Assembly (NCBI GenBank): GCA_965228905.1 | Contig: CBDDII010000003.1 | Span: 2,046,001-2,110,000 of the forward strand | Reading direction: 5' to 3' | DNA from: CALKXV01 sp965228905 | Lineage (GTDB): Bacteria > Pseudomonadota > Alphaproteobacteria > Rhodobacterales > Rhodobacteraceae | Length of the DNA: 64,000 nt | Shown here: positions 9,068 through 18,137 of the stretch, piece by piece | Layout of the letters: each line of letters begins with the position of its first letter | Position numbering within the stretch: the stretch's first letter is position 1 | Notes under the pieces: generated by a model | Told to the model about the DNA's origin: nothing | Database searches by the model: none | The model's input: the letters and a program-made list of their open reading frames with translations, nothing else | Position numbers and translations under genes: made by a program

Positions 9068-9201
9068 TTCGGGTCTCCTTCCCTGTGCATGTGATGGCGG
9101 GACAATAGGCGTGCTGCGGGAAATTGGGAGAGGTGAATGGACAATGAATTTGTGTTTGGTGTAGAGAGTTATTCTCTGATCTGGCAATTTGCGAAAATTT
9201 C

Positions 9202-9657
9202 ATGCTAGACGATACCGACCGCCGTCTTCTGCGTCAGTTGCAGGCCGACCCGACGATCCGGGTGTCCGAGCTTGCCGACCGTTGTGGTCTGACCTCGGCC
9301 ACCACGACGCGGCGTCTGGACCGGATGACCGATCAGGGCATTCTTTGTGGCCAGCGCACGGTGATCGACTGGAAGGCGCTTGGCTATGCGGTTGAAGTGT
9401 CGCTCAGGTTCACGCTCGACAAGGCCTATCCCAATGCCCAGTCCGAGTTTCAGGCGGAGGCGCGGAAAATTCCCGAGGTTCTGGAAATCCAGAGCTTCCT
9501 TGGCCGGGTCGACCTGCGCCTGTCCGTCATCGCCCGCGATCTGGAACATTACCAGGCGCTTTACCGCGACCGCATCCTGACACTGCCCCATATCGCCGAG
9601 ATCGAAGCCCTGATGCATATCGCCACCATCAAGACCGAAGAGACCCTGCCGGTATGA
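9202..9657 (+). CDS. Lrp/AsnC family transcriptional regulator 1
   Basis: The 151-aa protein has the classic Lrp/AsnC plan. An N-terminal winged helix-turn-helix (LDDTDRRLLRQLQADPTIRVSELADRCGLTSATTTRRLDRMTDQGIL) is followed by the RAM/AsnC ligand-binding domain (SLRFTLDK ... IPEVLEIQSFLGRVDLRLSVIARDLEHYQALYRDRILTLPHIAEIEALM). It overlaps the next regulator gene by an ATGA junction and faces ilvC divergently. Such proteins bind amino acids and control amino-acid metabolism; the ligand is unknown here. Confidence 0.92.
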   Translation: MLDDTDRRLLRQLQADPTIRVSELADRCGLTSATTTRRLDRMTDQGILCGQRTVIDWKALGYAVEVSLRFTLDKAYPNAQSEFQAEARKIPEVLEIQSFLGRVDLRLSVIARDLEHYQALYRDRILTLPHIAEIEALMHIATIKTEETLPV

Positions 9658-10109
9658 TCGAGTTGGACGAAGCCGACCGCGCGATCCTGCGGATGCTGGA
9701 GGCCGATGCGACGCTGAGTGCCGGTGCCGTGGGCCGGATGGCCGGGCTGTCGCAGCCTGCCGCATGGCGGCGCATCCAGCGGCTGCGGCAGGAGGGCGTG
9801 ATCGCGGGTCGCCGGATCGTCCTGAATGCCGAAAAACTGGGGTTCGGTGTGACCGTCTTTCTGGGTGTGAAACTGGCCACCAAGGGGCGGGTCAGTCTTG
9901 AGGATTTCGAACGCGCGGTCTCGGCCATCCCCGAGGTGCAGACGGTGCAGCACGTGCTAGGGCTTTACGATTACCGCCTGCGTGTCGTCGCCCGCGATAT
10001 CTCGGATTTCGAGCGTGTGTTGAGACGGCGCATCATGGCGCTGCCCGGTGTGGGGGATCTGGAGGCCAATGTCTTGCTTTCTGAGGAGCGTCGCCCCGGC
10101 CCGATCTGA
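9654..10109 (+). CDS. Lrp/AsnC family transcriptional regulator 2
   Basis: This is a second 151-aa Lrp/AsnC protein with HTH (LDEADRAILRMLEADATLSAGAVGRMAGLSQPAAWRRIQRLRQEGVI) and AsnC/RAM domain (VFLGVKLATKG ... IPEVQTVQHVLGLYDYRLRVVARDISDFERVLRRRIMALPGVGDLEANVLLS). The start ATG overlaps the stop of regulator 1 (ATGA), so the two are translationally coupled and may form hetero-oligomers (inference). The downstream aminotransferase gene begins about 60 bases later and is a plausible target. Confidence 0.92.
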   Translation: MIELDEADRAILRMLEADATLSAGAVGRMAGLSQPAAWRRIQRLRQEGVIAGRRIVLNAEKLGFGVTVFLGVKLATKGRVSLEDFERAVSAIPEVQTVQHVLGLYDYRLRVVARDISDFERVLRRRIMALPGVGDLEANVLLSEERRPGPI

Positions 10110-10170
10110 TTTTGGCTTTGTGGTTCCGGTCGTGATCGGCTAGCCAGACCCAAAATCACAGGAGCCTCTC

Positions 10171-11301
10171 ATGCCCGCACTGCGCAGCGACATTGACCCG
10201 GACGGATTGCTGGAATTCTCAGTCGTGTTCACCGACCGTTCGCTCAACCACATGAGTGCCGCCTTTCAGGGCGTGATGCGCGATATCTCGGGCCTGTTGC
10301 GCGAGGTTTACGGCGCGGACGGCGTCGCCCTTGTTCCCGGCGGCGGCACCTATGCGATGGAGGCGGTTGCGCGTCAACTGGCCGAGGATGAAACCGTCAT
10401 GGTGATCCGCAACGGGTTCTTTTCCTATCGCTGGAGCCAGATTTTCGAAGCGGGCAAACTTCCCGCCGATGAAATCGTGATGAAGGCCCGAAGGACGGGC
10501 AACGATCCACAGGCCCCTTTCGCACCTGCGCCGATCGAAGAAGTGACCGCGCGGATACGCGAAGCGAAACCTGCGGTGGTCTTTGCCCCACACGTTGAAA
10601 CCTCCTCCGGCATGATTCTGCCCGACGACTACATCCGCGCCGTGGCAGACGCCGTGCACGAGGTCGGCGGGCTGTTCGTGCTGGATTGCATCGCCTCGGG
10701 CTGTGTCTGGGTCAACATGAAAGAGGTCGGCGTCGATGTGCTGATCTCCGCCCCGCAAAAGGGCTGGTCGGCAGCGCCTTCGACGGGGCTTGTCATGTTG
10801 TCCGAAAGCGCGTTGGAGCGTGTGAAGGCGCGGCAATCGTCCAGTTTCGCGGTCGATCTGAAGAAATGGCTGAGCATCATGGAGGCCTATGAGGGCGGCG
10901 GGCACGCCTATCACGCAACCATGCCGACAGACGCCTTGCGGGCATTCCGCGACGTGATGGTCGAAACCAGGGAAATCGGGTTCGAAAAGCTGGCCAAGGC
11001 GCAGTGGGAACAGGGGAACCGCGTACGGGCCATGCTGGCGGATCGCGGAATCCGCTCCGTCGCCGCCGAAGGGTTCGAAGCACCGGGCGTCGTGGTCAGC
11101 TATACCGACAATGCGGATGTTCAGACCGGCCGCGTCTTTGCCGCTGCGGGCGCTCAGATCGCCGCCGGTGTGCCGCTGATGGTGGGCGAGGGTGATGATT
11201 TCAAAAGTTTTCGCCTTGGGCTGTTCGGTCTGGACAAGCTTTTGGACGTCGATGCCAGCGTCAGCCGTCTTGAGGCGGTGCTGGACAAGGCGATGGCCTG
11301 A
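10171..11301 (+). CDS. Class V aminotransferase (alanine-glyoxylate aminotransferase-like)
   Basis: This 376-aa PLP-dependent fold type I enzyme belongs to aminotransferase class V, closest in appearance to the alanine/serine-glyoxylate aminotransferase group. Visible features are VPGGGTYAMEAVARQL (cofactor phosphate region), HVETSSGMILP, the Asp of FVLDCIASG that contacts the pyridine ring, and the Schiff-base lysine in SAPQKGWSAAPSTGLVML. The C-terminal SFRLGLFGLDKL is typical of the family. Amino donor and acceptor cannot be fixed from sequence. It lies directly after two Lrp/AsnC genes and likely forms an operon with them or is their target. Confidence 0.85.
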   Translation: MPALRSDIDPDGLLEFSVVFTDRSLNHMSAAFQGVMRDISGLLREVYGADGVALVPGGGTYAMEAVARQLAEDETVMVIRNGFFSYRWSQIFEAGKLPADEIVMKARRTGNDPQAPFAPAPIEEVTARIREAKPAVVFAPHVETSSGMILPDDYIRAVADAVHEVGGLFVLDCIASGCVWVNMKEVGVDVLISAPQKGWSAAPSTGLVMLSESALERVKARQSSSFAVDLKKWLSIMEAYEGGGHAYHATMPTDALRAFRDVMVETREIGFEKLAKAQWEQGNRVRAMLADRGIRSVAAEGFEAPGVVVSYTDNADVQTGRVFAAAGAQIAAGVPLMVGEGDDFKSFRLGLFGLDKLLDVDASVSRLEAVLDKAMA

Positions 11302-11304
11302 GCG

Positions 11305-12498
11305 TCAGCCGCCGCCCAAGCCTGCCCGCATGATGCCTTGCCTGAGCGGTTTGACGTCGTGGACCATCCGTAACCCGGCCGAGCGCAAGGCCTGCACGGG
11401 TGGCGCGTCACTGCGGCAGATACGGTTGTAAAGATCGATCGCCCTTGCGCGGGCTTTGATGTCCAACGCGCGTTTTCGGGCAAAGCGATCAAGGTGGTCG
11501 CGGGTGCCGATGGCGGCGGGGTGTTCCCCCGCAAGATCAAGCAAAAGCCGGACATCCATCAGCGAGGTGTTCAACCCCTGCGCCCCGATCGGGGGCAGTA
11601 CATGGGCCGCTTCGGCCACGAGGGCGACGCGCCGGGCGGTCAGCTGGCGGGCAGTCTGGGTGACCACGGGCCAAAGCTGGCGTGACGTGATCAGGTTCAA
11701 ATCGCCCAACACGCCGGTTGAACGGCGGGTCGCGGCTCCGTTGAAGTCTGCGTCGGACAGGGCTTGAAGCCGCAACGCCTCGGGCCCGTCGTTCATCCAG
11801 ACGACAGCAGAGGCGGGTTGGCCGTCGTGATCCGGCAGGGGGACCAGAACGAAAGCCCCGCCGTCGAGGTAAAGCTCGGTCGAGATGTTTTCGTGCGGTG
11901 CCGGGTGGTTGACGGCAAAGGCAAACGCCTTTTGACCATAGCGCGTGGTATCCACCTCGATCCCCGCCGCTTCGCGCAGGGGTGAAGCGCGGCCATCGGC
12001 GGCGATGGCGAGTTTCACGGTCAGGCGGGTTTGGTCCGAAAGCGTTATGATCGCCTCGGCATCGCGGGCCAGAAGGGCCTGGAACCCGGTGCCGAACAGG
12101 GCGTCGATGCGAGGGTGATCGCGGACGGCATCCACAAGGGCGGCGCGTGTCGGCGCATTGGGCAGGTTCCAGCCGAAGGCGGGGGCCTTCAGATCGGAGG
12201 CTTCGAAGGCGCGGGTCGTGCGGGCCTCGGGCGGATCTCCGGCGCAGTCGATCACCCGCAGGGTTTCCAGGGGCATCGCGGTGGCACCGATCCGGTCCCA
12301 GACGCCGATGTCTTCTAAAAGCGCGCGTGCCGGTTGCAGGTAGGCCGTCGACCGCAGATCGCTGGCCGCTGCGTCAGCGGGCAGGGGAGCGGGATCGGCC
12401 AGCACGACGTCCTCACCGGCCTCGGCAAAGCCCAAGGCCGTCACCAGCCCGGCAATGCCCCCGCCAGAGACGAATATGTCGGCTGTGCGTTTTGTCAT
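11305..12498 (-). CDS. UbiH/UbiF/VisC-type FAD-dependent monooxygenase
   Basis: The 397-aa flavoprotein has the N-terminal dinucleotide motif DIFVSGGGIAGLVTALGFAEAG, a central LAIAADGRASPLREAAGI (the DG motif) and the second FAD motif as ALVAEAAHVLPPIGAQGLNTSLMD, where the usual GDAAH is AEAAH. UbiH-type enzymes hydroxylate the ubiquinone ring, and this is the most likely role; other aromatic hydroxylases share the fold. The gene is convergent with the aminotransferase (stops 4 bases apart) and lies 48 bases downstream of the HAD-nucleotidase gene on the same strand. Confidence 0.85.
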   Translation of the reverse strand: MTKRTADIFVSGGGIAGLVTALGFAEAGEDVVLADPAPLPADAAASDLRSTAYLQPARALLEDIGVWDRIGATAMPLETLRVIDCAGDPPEARTTRAFEASDLKAPAFGWNLPNAPTRAALVDAVRDHPRIDALFGTGFQALLARDAEAIITLSDQTRLTVKLAIAADGRASPLREAAGIEVDTTRYGQKAFAFAVNHPAPHENISTELYLDGGAFVLVPLPDHDGQPASAVVWMNDGPEALRLQALSDADFNGAATRRSTGVLGDLNLITSRQLWPVVTQTARQLTARRVALVAEAAHVLPPIGAQGLNTSLMDVRLLLDLAGEHPAAIGTRDHLDRFARKRALDIKARARAIDLYNRICRSDAPPVQALRSAGLRMVHDVKPLRQGIMRAGLGGG

Positions 12499-12546
12499 GG
12501 GGCAAAGGTAATCCGGAACTGGCGCAGGTAAATCGGGCGGAGTGTC

Positions 12547-13191
12547 TCAGGCAAGGCGTTGCAGAAAGTCGGCAAGGTCGGTGGTGTGGTGGTGGATATG
12601 GTTGCCGTCCACCGGGGCAGGGGCGACATGGACGGTGCGCATCCCAAGGGCGTGGGGTTCGAAAAGGTTGCGAGGATCGTCCTCGAACATCGCGGCTTTC
12701 GGGGGGGCGAACCCGTCCAGCGCGATGATCGTATCGAAGGCGGCGCGGTCGGGCTTGGGGTGGAACCCGGCGTGTTCGACCCCGTAGACCGCCTCGAACA
12801 GGTGATCCAGCCCGCGTGCCTCGAGCACGCGGCGGGCATAGGGTTCGCAGCCGTTGGTATAGACGATGGCACGCCCCGGAAGTGCGGCGATTGCTTCGGC
12901 CAGTGCGGGGTCGGGGGTCAGGGCGTCGAAGGAAATGTCGTGAACATCCGTCAGGTACGGTCCCGGATCGACGTCGTGTTCGCGCATCAGCCCGGCCAGC
13001 GTCGTGCCATAGCGCTTCCAGTAGTCCTTCCTCAGGGTATTTGCCGCTTCGACGTCCAACCCCAGGGCCTCGGCCACCCATGCGGTCATCTTCACCTCGA
13101 TCTGATCGAACAGCCGCGCCTCGGGCGGGTAAAGCGTGTTGTCGAGGTCGAAGACCCAGGTTTCGACGTGCTGGAACAGTTGCTTTGGCAT
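12547..13191 (-). CDS. HAD-family pyrimidine 5'-nucleotidase (SDT1-like)
   Basis: This is a 214-aa HAD hydrolase. Motif I is FDLDNTLYPP (nucleophile and acid/base Asp), motif II is YTNG, and motif III/IV are HPKPDRAAF and FEDDPRNL. The DLDNTLYPPEARLF opening and the compact helical cap are characteristic of the pyrimidine 5'-nucleotidase group that dephosphorylates UMP/CMP. It shares its strand with the UbiH-like gene. The link to the pyrimidine locus 30 kb away is only thematic. Confidence 0.85.
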   Translation of the reverse strand: MPKQLFQHVETWVFDLDNTLYPPEARLFDQIEVKMTAWVAEALGLDVEAANTLRKDYWKRYGTTLAGLMREHDVDPGPYLTDVHDISFDALTPDPALAEAIAALPGRAIVYTNGCEPYARRVLEARGLDHLFEAVYGVEHAGFHPKPDRAAFDTIIALDGFAPPKAAMFEDDPRNLFEPHALGMRTVHVAPAPVDGNHIHHHTTDLADFLQRLA

Positions 13192-13296
13192 ACCGCTGAT
13201 CTAGCCGAGGTGGCGGTGCAGGGAAAGTGCGGCTTCGCGCCGCTTTTCAAGCCCTGCGGCTTGGCCTAGTCTTCGCGGACCCGAGGGAGGGTTATC

Positions 13297-13968
13297 ATGA
13301 CGACCGAGACGCGGACGGGCCAGAAAGACGCTTACCAGTTGATCCTGAACGCGATCGACATCGGGACCTATCGCCCGGGTGACCGCCTGGTGGAAAGCGA
13401 ACTGGCCGAGAGGTTCGGCGTGTCGCGCACGCCGATCCGCGAAGCCCTGCAGCGCCTTGAGACCCAATCGTTGCTTTCGCGGGATGGGCGTTCGCTGGTC
13501 GTGTCCTCGCTGGATCACAACCAGATGGCGGAACTCTACGTTGTACGCTCCGAGTTGGAGGCCCTTGCCGCAAGACTGGCCGCCAGCCACGCCACGGCCG
13601 AGGAAATCCGTATCATGCGCGACTTCGTGGAACAGGACCGCGCGCTGATCAACGACCCTGCCGCACTTGCGCGGACCAACAGGCGGTTTCACCGCCAGGT
13701 TCACCTGGCCTCGCACAACCGGTTCCTGGTGCAGCAGTTGGACTTGGTCTACCGCTCGATGGCCCTGATGGCGACGACATCGCTGGCCGCCGAGGGGCGC
13801 AGTTCGGTCGCGGTCGAAGAACACGCCGGGATTGTCGAGGCGATCGCGAACCACGACGGCGAGGCGGCGCAGGAACGTCTGCGCGATCACATCAGCCGGG
13901 CTTTCGAAGCGCGGCTGCGAAGGGACGCGGAAGAGGCGGCCAAAACCGACGCACCCATTTCCGAGTGA
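13297..13968 (+). CDS. GntR family (FadR/FCD type) transcriptional regulator
   Basis: The 223-aa protein has an N-terminal winged helix (AYQLILNAIDIGTYRPGDRLVESELAERFGVSRTPIREALQRLETQSLL), the GntR signature, and a C-terminal all-helical FCD domain (MAELYVVRSELEALAARLAASHATAEE ... RTNRRFHRQVHLASHNRFLVQQL ... EEHAGIVEAIANHDGEAAQERLRDHI). The His and Arg/Asn in these segments normally bind metal and a carboxylate ligand. The last 77 bases overlap the 3' end of the convergent glycosyltransferase gene. Confidence 0.92.
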   Translation: MTTETRTGQKDAYQLILNAIDIGTYRPGDRLVESELAERFGVSRTPIREALQRLETQSLLSRDGRSLVVSSLDHNQMAELYVVRSELEALAARLAASHATAEEIRIMRDFVEQDRALINDPAALARTNRRFHRQVHLASHNRFLVQQLDLVYRSMALMATTSLAAEGRSSVAVEEHAGIVEAIANHDGEAAQERLRDHISRAFEARLRRDAEEAAKTDAPISE

Positions 13969-15682
13969 CAGGCAACCGCCCGTGGGCGGTCTTGTCCCAG
14001 AAGAACGGCCGCGTGATCAACTCGGCAAAGCCTTTCGAGGACGCGACGGCGGCCAGCGGGAAGTAAAGGTGCATGATCGGCACCCATTTTATCAGCCAGG
14101 AATGCTTGGGCGTCGCGACCGCGAAACCGGCGATCAAAAGCGTCGTGATCTCGGATAGAAAAAAGAGCGTGCCGATGGCGATGACCGCCTCGCGGGCGAA
14201 GACCTCGGTCACCGGATGGGGCAACCCGAACAGGATCAGCCAGAAGGACCACAGGAACGGCGCCAGAAGAAAATGACTGAGCGTGCCGAAAAACAGGATC
14301 TGAATGCCGATGAAGCGTTTCAGGCCAAGCTCGCCCAACAACCGTAGCGGGTCGCGCATGTGGACGGCCCAGGTGATCGCATAGCCCTTGATCCAGCGTG
14401 ACCGCTGTTTCAGCCAGGGCCAGATGCGATGCGTCGCCTCTTCCTCGGTCACCGAGGTCACGAATTCGCAGCGATACCCGTGACGGGCCAGGCGCAACCC
14501 AAGGTCTGCATCTTCGGTCACGTTGTGGGCATCCCACCTGCCAAGCTCCTCCAATGCCGCTCGCCGAAAGAAAACGGTGGTGCCACCCAGGGGAATGACA
14601 AAACCGAGCCGGACCAGGCCGGGCAGGATCAGGCGGAACCATACGGCATAGTCGATGGCAAAGCACCGCGACAGCCAGCTTTCGCCCGCATTGTAGAAAT
14701 CCAGAATCCCTTGCAGGCAGGCAACCTCGGGACCCGCGCGACGAAACCCAAGCGCGACCTTGCGAAGCTGGTCACGCGCGGGGCGATCTTCGGCATCGTA
14801 AATGCCGACAATCTCGCCATCGGTGAAATCCAGGGCATAGTTCATGGCGCGTGGCTTGGTCTGCACGGGGCCGGAGGGCACGTGAATGATCCGGATCCAG
14901 TCCGGCAATTGCGCGTGCCTCAGCGCCGCCTCGGTCCGCAAGTCCCCGGTCTCAAGGATCAGGCAGACGTCAAGTTTGTCGCGGGGATAATCCAGTGCGG
15001 AAAGCCGTCGGACCAGTCGTCCCGCAATGTCCAACTCGTCAAAGAGGGGAACAAGGATCGAAATGCGGGGCAGTTCGTGGGCGGGGATCTGGTCCGGTCT
15101 CTGGCTGGTCCAGGTGACCACGCGCCGGGCATGGCGCAGGGACGTGACGGCAGCAATCGTGCGCAAGGCAGTCAACGCCAGGAGGGTCAGGATGGCCCAG
15201 GCTGTCAGGCCAGAGATCAGGGCATCGGGTATCCAGTAGGCCAGAGCGGCGATCAGGGTGACTGCGGCGAGGCAGACAAGGGCCGTTCGCCGGCCGGACC
15301 ACGTGCGGCAGCTTTCACCAATCGGCGTTCTGACCTCGGCGCGTCGGGCAAGCCTTGCCGCGCGCAGACGCAGGATCTCGTCTTCGATGACAGCTCTGGG
15401 TTTTGCGCGGCAGGCAACAGGGCCAAGCATAGAGCGCAGGTGCGGTTCAAGTCGGCGGAAATCCTGAAGGCTGGCACAGGCAATGGGCGTGACCGCCCCT
15501 GCGGATTCGAGCGGCAGAACGTGGTTGCGGAGCGCGCTTTCCAACCCGAACCTGTCCAGCGCACGCACATCCGCCCGCCCGGCATGGGAACAGCTTCCGT
15601 CGGGGGACTGGGGGCTGGTGTCGAGGTCCACACGGTCGGCGGATCCCAAGGCCATAGGCAAAGAGCGTTGAAACGTCAGCAC
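13892..15682 (-). CDS. Membrane glycosyltransferase, family 2
   Basis: The 596-aa protein has an N-terminal cytoplasmic region (about 1-125), two closely spaced membrane segments (about 130-175), and a GT-A glycosyltransferase domain: ISILVPLFDELDIAGRLVRRLSALDYP, then GIYDAEDRPARDQL as the DxD region, EDADLGLRLARHG as the acceptor-side acidic motif, and QRSRWIKGY (Q/RxxRW type). Several transmembrane helices follow (about 450-560). This architecture is that of processive or beta-glycan-type GT2 enzymes that act at the inner membrane; the sugar is not predictable. Its 3' end overlaps the GntR gene by 77 bases in the opposite strand. The first ATG is at 15682; an internal Met at residue 10 is an alternative. 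Confidence 0.87.
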   Translation of the reverse strand: MLTFQRSLPMALGSADRVDLDTSPQSPDGSCSHAGRADVRALDRFGLESALRNHVLPLESAGAVTPIACASLQDFRRLEPHLRSMLGPVACRAKPRAVIEDEILRLRAARLARRAEVRTPIGESCRTWSGRRTALVCLAAVTLIAALAYWIPDALISGLTAWAILTLLALTALRTIAAVTSLRHARRVVTWTSQRPDQIPAHELPRISILVPLFDELDIAGRLVRRLSALDYPRDKLDVCLILETGDLRTEAALRHAQLPDWIRIIHVPSGPVQTKPRAMNYALDFTDGEIVGIYDAEDRPARDQLRKVALGFRRAGPEVACLQGILDFYNAGESWLSRCFAIDYAVWFRLILPGLVRLGFVIPLGGTTVFFRRAALEELGRWDAHNVTEDADLGLRLARHGYRCEFVTSVTEEEATHRIWPWLKQRSRWIKGYAITWAVHMRDPLRLLGELGLKRFIGIQILFFGTLSHFLLAPFLWSFWLILFGLPHPVTEVFAREAVIAIGTLFFLSEITTLLIAGFAVATPKHSWLIKWVPIMHLYFPLAAVASSKGFAELITRPFFWDKTAHGRLPVTRKWVRRFWPPLPRPFAAALRKPG

Positions 15683-15738
15683 GGGTACACCAATTCAGCA
15701 GAACGGTGCCACCCTTTCACGACATGGTTAACTTGCCC

Positions 15739-16905
15739 TTAATCGGCGGAGACGGCGGCGTCTTCCATGGCCTTGGCGAACCGTTCGAACAGGTACAGGC
15801 TGTCGGTCGGGCCGGGGCTGGCTTCGGGGTGGTACTGCACCGAAAAGATCGGGCGGTCCGTCTTGCGGATACCGCAGTTCGACCCGTCGAACAGCGAAAC
15901 ATGGGTTTCCTTGACGTCCGCCGGCAGGGTCTGACTATCGACCGTGAAGCCGTGGTTCATCGAGGTGATCTCGACCTTGCCGGTCTCGATGTCCTTAACC
16001 GGGTGATTGGCCCCGTGGTGGCCGTGGTTCATCTTGACAGTCTTGCCGCCAAGCGCCAGCGCCAGCATCTGGTGGCCAAGGCAAATGCCGAAGATCGGCA
16101 TCTGACTTTTCTCCATCACACCCCGGATCATCGGAACGGCATATTCACCGGTTGCCGCCGGATCGCCCGGACCGTTCGACAGGAACAGGCCCTGCGGGTT
16201 CTGGGCCAGCACATCCTCAGCCGTGGCGGTGGCAGGCAGAACCGTTACGTCGCAACCGACACTGGCAAGGCAACGCAGGATATTGCGTTTCGCGCCGTAG
16301 TCGATGGCGACGACCTTGAACTTTGCCTCGGGCAGGGTGCCAAAGCCCTCGGGCCAGGACCAGCGGGTCTCGTTCCAGCGATAGGACTGCGCACAAGTGA
16401 CCGTTTTTGCCAGGTCCAGACCTTCCAGCCCGGAAAAGCCACGGGCCTGTGCAATCAGCGATTCAAGGTCGAAATTGCCCTCGGGATCATGGGCCAGGGC
16501 CACATGGGGCGCGCCTTGCTGGCGGATGGCTCGTGTCAACCGGCGGGTGTCGATGCCGCCAATGCCGATGCGACCCCGACGCGCCAGCCACCCGACCAGG
16601 GGCTCGGCAGCCCGCCAGTTGGACGGTTCGGTCGGATCCCACTTTACAACCATGCCCTCGGCCACCGGATCGCCGGTTTCGTCGTCTTCCGGGTTCACGC
16701 CCACGTTTCCGACGTGCGGGAAGGTGAAGGTGACGACCTGGCCAGCGTAGGACGGGTCGGTCATGATCTCCTGATAGCCGGTCATCGCGGTGTTGAAGCA
16801 CAACTCGGCCACCTTGGTGCCCGTGGCCCCGAAACCCTGTCCGTAGAACACCGTTCCGTCAGCCAGAACAAGGCAGGCGGTCGGTTTTTGGGACGGGTTC
16901 GACAT
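15739..16905 (-). CDS. carA: Carbamoyl-phosphate synthase, small (glutaminase) subunit
   Basis: CarA hydrolyses glutamine and passes ammonia to CarB for carbamoyl phosphate, the precursor of arginine and pyrimidines. The 388-aa product has the N-terminal CPSase domain (ACLVLADGTVFYGQGFGA ... FNTAMTGYQEIMTDPSYAGQ ... GNVGVN) and a class I amidotransferase domain with the nucleophile in FGICLGHQ (Cys ~275), NHGFTVD and QYHPEASPGP (His/Glu of the triad). carB is not in the window. It is divergent from the GatB/YqeY gene. Confidence 0.97.
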   Translation of the reverse strand: MSNPSQKPTACLVLADGTVFYGQGFGATGTKVAELCFNTAMTGYQEIMTDPSYAGQVVTFTFPHVGNVGVNPEDDETGDPVAEGMVVKWDPTEPSNWRAAEPLVGWLARRGRIGIGGIDTRRLTRAIRQQGAPHVALAHDPEGNFDLESLIAQARGFSGLEGLDLAKTVTCAQSYRWNETRWSWPEGFGTLPEAKFKVVAIDYGAKRNILRCLASVGCDVTVLPATATAEDVLAQNPQGLFLSNGPGDPAATGEYAVPMIRGVMEKSQMPIFGICLGHQMLALALGGKTVKMNHGHHGANHPVKDIETGKVEITSMNHGFTVDSQTLPADVKETHVSLFDGSNCGIRKTDRPIFSVQYHPEASPGPTDSLYLFERFAKAMEDAAVSAD

Positions 16906-17088
16906 GGGGAAGCATCCTTTTCAGATGTTAAACGGACGTGGGTGTAAGCGGCCTCAGACCCCGCGTCAAGAGGCCGATCAAATTTCGGAACGTAAGCAAA
17001 ATCAGTCGCTTAGATGGTTGATGAGTGGTTGCAGGCGCTTTGGGGCTCCTGTAATGTGGCGACTCTCCCAAGGGATGTGAGGGATAAA

Positions 17089-17556
17089 ATGGAACTTAGG
17101 GATCAAATCGGCGACGCGTTGAAAACCGCGATGCTGGAAAAGGACAAGGCGCGCCTGTCGACGCTTCGTCTGATCAACGCCGCCATCAAGGACCGCGACA
17201 TCGCGCGCCGGGCCGAGGGTGGCGATGCCGCCGACACCGGAGTGGGGTCTGACGACATCCTGCTGATCCTTGGCAAGATGGTGAAACAACGCCAGGAATC
17301 GGCGCGTGCCTATGAAGAGGGCGGCCGGTTGGAACTGGCCGAACAGGAACGCTCGGAAATCGCCATCATCGAGGAATTCCTTCCCCGGCAGTTGGACGAG
17401 GCCGAGACGCAAAAGGCCGTCGACGCCGTGATTTCGGAAACCGGTGCGGATTCGATCCGCGACATGGGCAAGGTGATGGGGGCCCTGAAGGCCAAGTACA
17501 CCGGCCAGATGGACTTCGGAACGGTTGGCCCGATGGTCAAGCAAAGGCTGGCCTGA
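17089..17556 (+). CDS. GatB/YqeY domain protein
   Basis: This 155-aa all-helical protein is of the YqeY family, which resembles the tRNA-binding tail of GatB. Motifs: LRDQIGDALKTAMLEKDKARLSTLRLINAAIKDRDI, ILGKMVKQRQESARAYEEGGR, LAEQERSEIAIIEEFLPRQL, and the end MGKVMGALKAKYTGQMDFGTVGPMVKQRL. A role in transamidation-linked tRNA binding is suggested for the family but not proven. ATG 17089 follows GAGGG; the open frame upstream to 17014 lacks family similarity. It is commonly found near carA, as here. Confidence 0.92.
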   Translation: MELRDQIGDALKTAMLEKDKARLSTLRLINAAIKDRDIARRAEGGDAADTGVGSDDILLILGKMVKQRQESARAYEEGGRLELAEQERSEIAIIEEFLPRQLDEAETQKAVDAVISETGADSIRDMGKVMGALKAKYTGQMDFGTVGPMVKQRLA

Positions 17557-17562
17557 CCCCGA

Positions 17563-18036
17563 TCAGGGCCGGATCATCGTCTTAAGCTCGTTGTAGAGGT
17601 CCTTGCGCTCTTCCGGTGTAAGGAACGCCCCCAATTCCACCTCGCGACCACCGCCACGCAGGGTCAGGTAGTCTTCGACCGGCCCCTTGGGGTGCAGGTG
17701 GATGGTCACCCAGTGCAGGTCCGCATCCCAGGTCTGGGCAGCCCCCTTGGCCGGCACATGCTCCAGAAAGGCTTTCGTTGCGGTCAGGCGCAATTCCTCG
17801 TGCATCCGGCGTGCGGCCTGGTTTGCGGTGATGGCCATCCAGACCGCCCAGATTGCACCAAGAAAGAAAGCCAGAAGCACCCAGGCCACAGCAGACCCCA
17901 GAACGGCGAAAAGCGGCATTGTCAGCATGACGGCCGTTGCCCCGATGAACCAGGTGAACCCCTCGGGCGTCATCGACTGGTGCGGCCAAAGGCGCAGACG
18001 CTTGTCGGTTTCGGTTTCGGACCAATGGTAGGGCAT
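17563..18036 (-). CDS. DUF2244 domain membrane protein
   Basis: The 157-aa protein opens MPYHWSETETDKRLRLWPHQSMTPEGFTWFIG, has two adjacent membrane helices (about 28-75: VMLTMPLFAVLGSAVAWVLL and the segment after it), and a cytoplasmic C-terminal part with WVTIHLHPKGPVEDYLTLRGGGREVELGAFLTPEER. This fits the DUF2244 family of short integral membrane proteins common in alphaproteobacteria; the function is unknown. It is convergent with the YqeY gene, with the stops 6 bases apart. Confidence 0.85.
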   Translation of the reverse strand: MPYHWSETETDKRLRLWPHQSMTPEGFTWFIGATAVMLTMPLFAVLGSAVAWVLLAFFLGAIWAVWMAITANQAARRMHEELRLTATKAFLEHVPAKGAAQTWDADLHWVTIHLHPKGPVEDYLTLRGGGREVELGAFLTPEERKDLYNELKTMIRP

Positions 18037-18137
18037 ACCGCAAATCTAATCGCAGTGCAGGCGATCTCAAGCGGTTTTCGATCCAGGGCGCAACGAAGGA
18101 TGTGAGAGCCGCGCTGCGGCAGCCGCATTATGATCGG

